NCBI GenBank assembly: GCA_015654965.1
Contig: JAATGD010000362.1
Span: 1-6,620 of the forward strand
Direction of reading: 5' to 3'
Source of the DNA: Hyphomicrobiales bacterium
GTDB lineage: Bacteria; Pseudomonadota; Alphaproteobacteria; Rhizobiales; Rhizobiaceae
DNA length: 6,620 bases
Under the pieces are notes generated by a model. That model did not search any database and was not told the DNA's origin. It saw only the letters and a program-made list of their open reading frames with translations. Each line of letters begins with the position of its first letter. Positions within the stretch are counted from its first letter, which is position 1. Positions 1-4,808 of the stretch are shown here, in pieces. Both the position numbers and the translations under genes were made by a program.

Positions 1-1
1 G

Positions 2-77
2 ACCGTGCTAGGTAAATTTGAGAATTAGAGCAAAAAATGTCATTTTATTAGCACGGTTTCTAGCACGGTAACACGGT
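2..77. repeat. Short repeats of TAGCACGGT in an AT-rich left flank
   Basis: The 9-mer TAGCACGGT occurs directly at 49-57 and 61-69, a shorter copy ACACGGT is at 71-77, and the exact reverse complement ACCGTGCTA is at 2-10. An outer dyad, ATTAGCA (47-53) with TGCTAAT (80-86), encloses the direct copies. The two full copies are spaced 12 bp start to start, close to one helical turn. Such spacing fits binding sites for an excisionase, a recombinase arm or an iteron-binding protein. The protein that binds is unknown. No gene is seen in 1-130. Confidence 0.6.
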
Positions 78-83
78 ATTGCT

Positions 84-120
84 AATTTTATATATTAATT
101 ATCAATATGATATTTACTAG
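84..120. promoter_or_regulatory. AT-rich bend segment with near-consensus IHF-like site
   Basis: This stretch is almost pure A/T and borders the tRNA fragment. The bases at 100-112 (TATCAATATGATA) match the IHF consensus WATCAANNNNTTR except at one position. IHF sites beside attachment cores are common for tyrosine-recombinase elements and less expected for a serine recombinase. This hints that the segment belongs to a different, neighbouring element. The call is weak because AT-rich DNA often matches this consensus by chance. Confidence 0.25.
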
Positions 121-129
121 GCGTTCCGT

Positions 130-174
130 CTCATAACCTGAAGGCCGCAGGTTCAAATCCTGCCCCCGCAACCA
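130..174 (+). other. Attachment-site copy: 3' part of initiator tRNA-fMet (CAT anticodon)
   Basis: Reading 5' to 3' there is an anticodon loop CTCATAA (130-136) with anticodon CAT (132-134), then the 3' anticodon strand CCTGA (137-141) and a variable region (142-146). The T arm follows: GCAGG (147-151), loop TTCAAAT (152-158) and CCTGC (159-163). The 3' acceptor strand CCCCGCA (164-170), the discriminator A and an encoded CCA (172-174) complete it. The A at position 72 is the hallmark of bacterial initiator tRNA. The D arm and 5' acceptor strand are absent: the DNA left of 130 is AT-rich and does not fold as a tRNA. It is therefore a partial copy, as left by integration into a tRNA gene. Compared with the usual alphaproteobacterial sequence as I remember it, C41 is T (139) and T47 is C (145). 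Confidence 0.85.
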
Positions 175-1789
175 TCTTTACTTGCAATCCCGCTGCACCC
201 GCCGCGGGGTTTTTTGCATTTACGGATATGGCAAGAATACCAGCCAGATCACCGCGAACGTCGATCTCCATCCTGCCGTCTGCTGGCGTCAGAACGATGG
301 CATCCACCAATGAACGGATGGCGTCAGCAGCTTCCATGCGTTTGTCTTCGCAATCGTGCTGTAGTGTCTCATAAAGTTGCTGCACGCGTTTGCGATATTG
401 TAGCGCCATGTTCGGGTGGAGCAGGGGTGGCGGCTCATCGGCACAGGCAAGAAACGCTGTCAGCTCCGTCTTGCGTGCCCGCAGTTTGTCGCCGCGTTCC
501 TTGACGTCCTCAACGGAGAGCGCATCCTTCAGATAGAGATCCATCAGCTTTTGCACTTCGAGGTCGATCCGGTCGATCTCGACCTGTGCTACATCAATGT
601 TGGCGCGGGCTTCCATACGTAGGCGATTGCTCATCTGCGTATAGGCATCACAGAACTCGGCAAAAAGCTTCGGGTCGAGCATGCGGTTGCGCAGCGCGTT
701 GAGAACACGCGTTTCCAGCTCGTCGCGGCGGATATTGACGCGGTTATCGCATGTGCCCTTGTTGCGCGCTGTCGAGCAACCGATCATTTGGGCTGAGATT
801 GCAGAATAGCCGCCACCACAACAGGCGCATTTGGTCAGTCCGGAGAAGAGATATTTGGGGCGGCGACGGGTGTTGACTGCTGCGACATCGGCCTGACCAT
901 TTTTATCAGGGTCTATTCTGTTCTCGCCCTGACGGGCTTTCACAACTTGCCAGAGGTGGTCATCGAGAATGCGCAGTTCCGGCACATTCTGAACAACCCA
1001 TTCGCTTTCCGGATTGGGCCGGGCCTGCCGCTTGCCCGTATCGGGGTCCTTGATGAAACGCTGGCGGTTCCAGACAATTCTGCCGACATACATCTCGTTG
1101 TTGAGAATGCCGGTGCCTCGCTTTGGATTGCCGTTGATTGTGCTAAAGCCCCAGTCGCCACCGGTTGGGGCGGCAATACTCTCCCGGTTCAAAGCTACAG
1201 CAATCGCTTTGGCCGATTTACCCGCTGCATAGTCGCGAAAGATACGCCGGACAACTTCGGCTTCTCGTTCATTAATGGTGCGGTCTCCACGGATCGGTTC
1301 ACCATTGGCATCGAACTTCTTCACCACGTCATAGCCATAGCAATTGCCACCGCCCGACTTGCCTGCCTCGACGCGACCGCGTTGACCACGGCGCGTCTTG
1401 TCTGCAAGGTCTTTGAGGAACAGCGCATTCATCGTGCCCTTTAGGCCGATATGCAGATGTGAAACTTCGCCTTCGGATAATGTAAAGATTTTAACATCGG
1501 CATAGGACATGCGCTTGAACAGGCCGGCAATGTCTTCCTGGTCGCGTGACAGACGATCCATAGCTTCAGAAAGGATCATGTCGAAGCGGCCCCGCGTTGC
1601 GTCGGAAATAAGAGCCTGAATGCCGGGGCGAAGCAGCGACGCACCGGAGACGGCATGATCCGTATATTCCTCGACGATTTGCCAGCTCTGTTTCTCTGCA
1701 TGAAGCCGACACATGCGAAGCTGATCGGCGATTGAAGCATCTCGCTGATTGTCGGACGAATAGCGAGCGTAGAGGGCAACGCGGGTCAT
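131..1789 (-). CDS. Large serine recombinase (integrase) with a tRNA-derived C-terminus
   Basis: The 552-residue product catalyses site-specific strand exchange through a phosphoserine intermediate and is the probable integrase/excisionase of the element. The resolvase domain (about 1-145) has YARYSSDNQ with Ser11 as likely nucleophile, plus the arginine motif DRLSRD (78-83). The recombinase domain follows (about 148-290), then a zinc ribbon with Cys321, Cys324, Cys338 and Cys347, and a charged coiled-coil-like region (about 385-450). Its length is normal for the large serine family. The start is supported by GAGGAG at 1799-1804, nine bases before the ATG. The last residues, VAGAGFEPAAFRL, are the antisense translation of the tRNA-fMet 3' part, and the TGA stop (133-131) overlaps the anticodon. 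It follows a small gene with a 13-bp gap, so the two are probably cotranscribed. Function is well supported by family motifs; the target site is inferred from position. Confidence 0.95.
   Translation of the reverse strand: MTRVALYARYSSDNQRDASIADQLRMCRLHAEKQSWQIVEEYTDHAVSGASLLRPGIQALISDATRGRFDMILSEAMDRLSRDQEDIAGLFKRMSYADVKIFTLSEGEVSHLHIGLKGTMNALFLKDLADKTRRGQRGRVEAGKSGGGNCYGYDVVKKFDANGEPIRGDRTINEREAEVVRRIFRDYAAGKSAKAIAVALNRESIAAPTGGDWGFSTINGNPKRGTGILNNEMYVGRIVWNRQRFIKDPDTGKRQARPNPESEWVVQNVPELRILDDHLWQVVKARQGENRIDPDKNGQADVAAVNTRRRPKYLFSGLTKCACCGGGYSAISAQMIGCSTARNKGTCDNRVNIRRDELETRVLNALRNRMLDPKLFAEFCDAYTQMSNRLRMEARANIDVAQVEIDRIDLEVQKLMDLYLKDALSVEDVKERGDKLRARKTELTAFLACADEPPPLLHPNMALQYRKRVQQLYETLQHDCEDKRMEAADAIRSLVDAIVLTPADGRMEIDVRGDLAGILAISVNAKNPAAGAAGLQVKMVAGAGFEPAAFRL
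188..215 (+). terminator. Rho-independent terminator just downstream of the tRNA CCA
   Basis: CCCGC (189-193) pairs with GCGGG (204-208) around a ten-base loop, and the flanking T188/G209 can extend the stem as a wobble pair. A run of six T follows at 210-215. It starts 14 bases after the CCA end, where a tRNA transcript would be terminated. The same bases encode part of the recombinase C-terminus on the other strand. An element that brings its own terminator would restore proper 3' ending of the tRNA transcript after integration. Confidence 0.6.
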
Positions 1790-1802
1790 CGGATATGGCT
1801 CC

Positions 1803-2015
1803 TCACCGGGAGCGGCGTTGCTCCCTTCTGTTCATCTGTGCGGCGAAGGTCTCCCGTGCCAGTTGTTCTCCCAGCAGCCGGGCCAGCTGGACGAGACGTG
1901 GGTCCGGGTCGCCACGCGGCGTAAAGGTCAGCTCCGGCTCGTCGATGAGCATGCCTTCGAGCCGATGCTCGCGCTCGTTTGCCGTTACCGTTGATTTGCG
2001 TCCTTGCTGGGTCAT
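1803..2015 (-). CDS. Small basic protein translationally coupled to the recombinase
   Basis: A 70-residue protein beginning MTQQGRKSTV and ending in an arginine-rich tail (RREQRRSR). I do not recognise a named domain. The centre has an acidic stretch (EPELTF), then GDPDPRLVQLARLLGEQLA, which looks like an amphipathic helix. Its TGA stop (1805-1803) overlaps the GAGGAG ribosome-binding site of the recombinase, a clear coupling arrangement. Start choice is uncertain: ATG at 2015 was chosen, ATG at 2033 and TTG at 2051 lie in frame upstream, and none has a strong Shine-Dalgarno sequence. By position it could be a recombination directionality factor, a recombinase partner or a regulator. This is inference only. 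Confidence 0.65.
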   Translation of the reverse strand: MTQQGRKSTVTANEREHRLEGMLIDEPELTFTPRGDPDPRLVQLARLLGEQLARETFAAQMNRREQRRSR

Positions 2016-2064
2016 GCCCGAAAGGATTGACATCAAAACCGATATAAACAACTGGAATCGTGAG

Positions 2065-2084
2065 AGAATATTTGGCGGTATTCT
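2065..2084. promoter_or_regulatory. Palindrome AGAATA-N8-TATTCT upstream of the recombinase operon
   Basis: AGAATA (2065-2070) and TATTCT (2079-2084) are perfect inverted repeats separated by eight bases. They lie 50 bp upstream of the likely start of the small minus-strand gene, in the non-coding gap between the recombinase operon and the divergent toxin-antitoxin operon. The size suits a dimeric repressor operator. No clear minus-strand -35/-10 pair was found next to it, so the role is open. Confidence 0.35.
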
Positions 2085-2215
2085 GGCATTCAGAGCCGGT
2101 CACATGCTGCCGCAGCGCAGCATTGGCGGCATTGGTAGAGTAAAATGACCTGTGAAATTCCGGCATGCGCGCACTCCGGCAGACTAGCTGTCCTGAATGT
2201 CCCAAGATTAACGTA

Positions 2216-2256
2216 TTGTGGAATAAGCTACAAGAGACTATATTGCCATCAAGGAG
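2216..2256 (+). promoter_or_regulatory. Sigma-70-type promoter and RBS of the toxin-antitoxin operon
   Basis: TTGTGG (2216-2221) and TATATT (2239-2244) are separated by 17 bp and predict transcription starting near 2251. AAGGAG (2251-2256) is a strong Shine-Dalgarno sequence six bases before the antitoxin ATG at 2263. The mRNA would thus have almost no leader. The -35 region sits inside an imperfect dyad (TATT-GTGG-AATA, 2214-2225), a plausible operator for the ribbon-helix-helix antitoxin, as in other autoregulated DUF1778/GNAT operons. Confidence 0.6.
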
Positions 2257-2262
2257 CTTATC

Positions 2263-2562
2263 ATGGCCACTACCGCTGAACGCAAGGAATACCCCATCTC
2301 GATGCGACTGCCAGAAGCGGACGTTGCAATGATTGATCGTGCCGCCAATCTGCGTGGGCGCTCGCGCACCGACTTTGTGCGCGATGCCGCTGTGCGCGCA
2401 GCCGAGGATGTGCTGATGGAAAACCGTCTGATCCGCATGAGCCCGGACGGGTTCGCGGCGTTCATGGATGTTCTTGCCGCGCCAGCTACGCCCGTTCCCG
2501 AAATGGTGGAACTGGTCGGGCGGCCAGCGCCCTGGGAAGATGGTTACGAGCCAAAGCGATAA
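2263..2562 (+). CDS. DUF1778 (TacA-family) ribbon-helix-helix antitoxin
   Basis: The 99-residue protein is the antitoxin of a type II toxin-antitoxin pair. It should bind and neutralise the downstream acetyltransferase and repress the shared promoter. The N-terminal ribbon-helix-helix DNA-binding domain is visible: strand YPISMRLP (10-17), helix 1 (about 19-30) and helix 2 starting at GRSRTDFV (32-39). The C-terminal part (about 60-99) contains the F-x-x-F and PW-rich segment expected to wrap the toxin. Length is typical of the family. The start is supported by AAGGAG six bases upstream. The toxin gene begins three bases after the stop. Family assignment is confident; autoregulation is inferred from relatives. 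Confidence 0.9.
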   Translation: MATTAERKEYPISMRLPEADVAMIDRAANLRGRSRTDFVRDAAVRAAEDVLMENRLIRMSPDGFAAFMDVLAAPATPVPEMVELVGRPAPWEDGYEPKR

Positions 2563-2565
2563 GTC

Positions 2566-3063
2566 GTGGTTCTATCGGCTCCCGAACCGCTCACCGCAGA
2601 ACATGATGTCTCGCAATTCTCTTGCGGTAAACCAACACTTGATCACTGGTTGAAGACGCGCGCGCTTTCCAATCAGCAGAAGGGTTTTACCGCCGTTCTC
2701 GTCGTTCACGAGGCAGGACGGGTTGTCGGCTATTATGGGCTGGCTCCTACCGCCGTTGTTCCTGCCGTTCTGCCACGATCAATACGTACTGGTCAGCCAC
2801 CTGATCCGGTTCCCTGTCTTCTTCTGGGGCAACTGGCGACAGACACAGAATGGACAGGGCAGGGGATCGGCACCGGTCTGGTAAAGCATGCGCTCCAGCG
2901 TTGTGTCGAGGCATCGGCCCTGGTTGGTGGCCGGGCGCTGATGGTCAACGCTGTGGATGACGAAGCGGCCAGCTTCTGGCGGCGCCGAGGCTTTGTGCCA
3001 TCAAAGGACGATTACCTCGTCCTCTTCCGCTCAATAGCCGATATTGCAGCGTCGTTGGCATGA
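2566..3063 (+). CDS. GNAT acetyltransferase toxin (TacT-like), partner of the DUF1778 antitoxin
   Basis: The 165-residue protein belongs to the GNAT toxins that acetylate the amino group of aminoacyl-tRNA and so block translation. Visible features are the N-terminal segment with DxxxFxCGKPTLDHWL (14-29), the central GYYGLAP strand (55-61), the acetyl-CoA loop TGQGIG (97-102) and the C-terminal FWRRRGFVPS (137-146). The start is GTG at 2566, three bases after the antitoxin stop. No good Shine-Dalgarno sequence precedes it, so translation probably depends on coupling, which keeps toxin below antitoxin. Odd points: in characterised toxins the FW position holds the catalytic Tyr, here Trp138, and the first residue of the acetyl-CoA loop is Thr instead of Arg/Gln. 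It may be a subfamily variant or a weakened enzyme. Family assignment is confident, activity is not. Confidence 0.88.
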   Translation: MVLSAPEPLTAEHDVSQFSCGKPTLDHWLKTRALSNQQKGFTAVLVVHEAGRVVGYYGLAPTAVVPAVLPRSIRTGQPPDPVPCLLLGQLATDTEWTGQGIGTGLVKHALQRCVEASALVGGRALMVNAVDDEAASFWRRRGFVPSKDDYLVLFRSIADIAASLA

Positions 3064-3084
3064 ATATGAGGATTGGCGTTTTGC

Positions 3085-3108
3085 TCCTTTAAGCAATACC
3101 TTAAAGGA
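3085..3108. promoter_or_regulatory. Perfect 9-bp inverted repeat ahead of the monooxygenase gene
   Basis: TCCTTTAAG (3085-3093) and CTTAAAGGA (3100-3108) are exact inverted repeats around the six-base spacer CAATAC. It lies in the 190-bp gap between the toxin stop and the monooxygenase start. No T-run follows it, so it is a poor intrinsic terminator. A 24-bp palindrome of this form suits a dimeric repressor (TetR or MarR type). No regulator gene is visible beside it. I found no convincing -35/-10 pair here. The rest of the gap (3064-3253) contains only a 12-codon reading frame at 3112-3150. Confidence 0.4.
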
Positions 3109-3253
3109 CGTATGACATTGGCAGTCGCTGTCCGGACCGGTCGGCGCTAAGCTTTGTGACGTATCAAGAACCTGATGGCAGATCGCCAGCATTCATATGA
3201 AGTGCCAAGCTGGAGACTGTCTCGAAAGCCATGGAGTATGGCGGGCGGTCAAT

Positions 3254-4489
3254 ATGGCGACAACTAAAAACCCACAGGATTGTGTAATAGCAGGTGGTGG
3301 TCAAGCTGGAATGATGGCGGGTCTGTTGCTGGCTCGGGCCGGGGTAAAGGTCAGCGTTCTTGAGAAACATCCTGACTTTCTCCGGGATTTCCGAGGTGAT
3401 ACGATTCATCCCTCCACGTTGCAATTAATGTTCGAACTCGGCTGGCTGGAAGAACTTCTCGCACTGCCCCATCAGAAAGCCCCCGTCTTGCATGCCGAGA
3501 TGGCGGGTCGACAGGTGACGATCGCAGACTTCCGTCACCTTCCTTTGGCATGCCGCTACATAGTGTTCATGCCGCAGTGGGATTTTTTGAATTTTCTCGC
3601 GGCAAAAGGCAGGGATCTGCCAGGCTTCACCTTGCTGATGGGACACCGTATCACCGGCCTTTTACGCGACGGTGGCAAAACGGTCGGGGTCAAGTGGGAA
3701 AACAGCGAGAATGACTCTGGAGAGATACAGGCGTCTTTGGTGATCGGGGCGGACGGACGGCATTCCCTTATTCGAGCGGCGGCGGATTTGAAGGTCATCG
3801 ATTTTGGCTCGTCTGTCGATGTGCTTTGGCTGCGGTTGTATCGCCATCCTGAAGATCCTGATCTTGCGATGAACCACGCCGGGCCGCAGCAAGGATTGGT
3901 TCTGATTGATCGGGGAGAGTTCTGGCAATGCGGGTATGTCATTCGCAAAGGCAGCTTCGATGATCTGAAAGCCGCGGGGCTGCCTGCATTCAGGGCCTCC
4001 CTTGCGGCGCTGGCACCCTTTTCCGAGGGCCGCTTCAACGAGATTGAAAGCTGGGATCAGGTCCATCTTCTGTCAATCCGCATGGATCGGCTTGAACAAT
4101 GGTGGGCGCCAGGCATGCTGTGCATCGGTGATGCCGCTCATGCCATGTCACCGGTCGGCGGCTTTGGTGTAAACCTTGCTGTTCAGGACGCGGTCGCTAC
4201 CGCAAATATTCTTGCACGACCCTTGCGTGAGGGACAGCTTGTCGATGCCGATCTGGCGAAAGTGGAGGCGCGCCGGCTATTCCCAACGCGCGCCACACAA
4301 GGTCTGCAGCGGATGATGCGTCGCAAGCGCAATGACAAGGGCGAAGCAGCCCCGCGCCCACCGGGCTTTATCAGAATGCTTGCTCGCTGGCCGGTTTTGT
4401 CCAGACTGATGGGACGGTTGATTGGTATGGGATTCCGTCCTGAGCACATAAAGCGAGATATGGCCCATGAACGTCGAGCTCGCACTTAA
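3254..4489 (+). CDS. FAD-dependent monooxygenase, class A (PHBH/UbiH fold)
   Basis: The 411-residue protein should use FAD, NAD(P)H and O2 to hydroxylate or oxidise an organic substrate, probably in the cytosol. All three flavin motifs are present: GGGQAG (14-19) with Glu37 ending the second strand, the DG motif IGADGRHSLIR (164-174), and the GD motif GDAAH (292-296) continuing PVGGFGVN (300-307). The C-terminus (about 371-400) is a hydrophobic and basic segment ending GFRPEHIK. The start was placed at ATG 3254, which puts the first flavin strand near residue 10 as in relatives. An in-frame ATG at 3197 would add 19 residues without family-like features. Neither start has a good Shine-Dalgarno sequence. 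It appears monocistronic. The substrate is unknown: catabolism, antibiotic modification and biosynthesis all remain possible, so no symbol is given. Confidence 0.88.
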   Translation: MATTKNPQDCVIAGGGQAGMMAGLLLARAGVKVSVLEKHPDFLRDFRGDTIHPSTLQLMFELGWLEELLALPHQKAPVLHAEMAGRQVTIADFRHLPLACRYIVFMPQWDFLNFLAAKGRDLPGFTLLMGHRITGLLRDGGKTVGVKWENSENDSGEIQASLVIGADGRHSLIRAAADLKVIDFGSSVDVLWLRLYRHPEDPDLAMNHAGPQQGLVLIDRGEFWQCGYVIRKGSFDDLKAAGLPAFRASLAALAPFSEGRFNEIESWDQVHLLSIRMDRLEQWWAPGMLCIGDAAHAMSPVGGFGVNLAVQDAVATANILARPLREGQLVDADLAKVEARRLFPTRATQGLQRMMRRKRNDKGEAAPRPPGFIRMLARWPVLSRLMGRLIGMGFRPEHIKRDMAHERRART

Positions 4490-4504
4490 ATGTTCATGGG
4501 CTTT
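4463..4504 (+). terminator. 10-bp hairpin over the monooxygenase stop codon, likely terminator
   Basis: GCCCATGAAC (4463-4472) pairs perfectly with GTTCATGGGC (4492-4501). The loop of about 19 bases contains the TAA stop. Only TTT follows the stem, so the U-tract is weak. It may act as an inefficient or Rho-assisted terminator, or protect the mRNA 3' end. Confidence 0.45.
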
Positions 4505-4808
4505 CACGACCAGTCTTTGCCATGAGAATTCTCCCAGCTGGTATCGAGAGTTGTTTAGGCTGAGAAATTGCAATGAATAGACGTCAAGTCCTCAGGGCTT
4601 CGCCCTCGCGCGGCACAAGGGATCGCTGACGCTCGTCCGGTCCGGTTTCCCCAACCTTCCTCCACTTCGTTCCTCCGTTTCGTGCAGGCCGGGTGATACC
4701 CCTCCGGCCCAGCCGCCCTTGCACCTTGCTTCCCCAGTCTCGCCGACGGGCAAGGGTTCAGGAGCACGCGCTTCGCTGCTCTGAACCCAAATCCGAAGGA
4801 AGAAAGAC
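4490..4808 (+). other. Non-coding, hairpin-rich leader upstream of the methyltransferase
   Basis: No credible gene lies in these 319 bases, and the overlapping minus-strand reading frames lack family features. Structures seen are AGGGC-TTC-GCCCT (4594-4606), GGCCGG (4687-4692) with CCGGCC (4704-4709), and CCCTTGC (4716-4722) with GCAAGGG (4750-4756). A large hairpin at 4754-4788 comes last. The third and fourth share bases 4754-4756, so they cannot both form fully. The pyrimidine-rich stretch around 4646-4680 could remain single-stranded. This looks like a long structured 5' leader, or possibly a single-strand or origin-like backbone site. No promoter was identified with confidence. Confidence 0.5.
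4754..4788 (+). promoter_or_regulatory. Large stem-loop just before the methyltransferase RBS
   Basis: GGGTTCA (4754-4760) pairs with TGAACCC (4782-4788). G4761 is bulged, then GAGCA (4762-4766) pairs with TGCTC (4777-4781), and GCG-CTT-CGC (4768-4776) closes the top. The stem ends seven bases before the Shine-Dalgarno AAGGA (4796-4800), which is eight bases from the ATG. No T-run follows, so a translational or mRNA-stability role is more likely than termination. Confidence 0.5.

Noticed and set aside
1..130. CRISPR array
   Set aside because: The repeats are only 9 bp, irregularly spaced and partly inverted, with no spacer-length units.
60..174. A complete, functional tRNA-fMet gene
   Set aside because: Only about half of the positions just upstream of the anticodon loop match the tRNA, and no D arm or 5' acceptor strand can be formed.
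947..1444. 165-residue plus-strand reading frame
   Set aside because: It is the antisense of the recombinase core domain, with no RBS and no recognisable domain.
1786..2205. 139-residue minus-strand reading frame overlapping the small gene and the recombinase start
   Set aside because: It shares most of its length with the better-coupled 70-residue gene in another frame, has an unusual Arg/Ala/Pro-rich composition and shows no family pattern.
3197..3253. Upstream in-frame ATG for the monooxygenase
   Set aside because: It adds 19 residues before the flavin-binding strand that relatives lack, and it has no better RBS than ATG 3254.
3254..4489. Tetracycline-inactivating TetX-type enzyme
   Set aside because: It shares only the general class A flavin motifs. 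Nothing specific to TetX was recognised.
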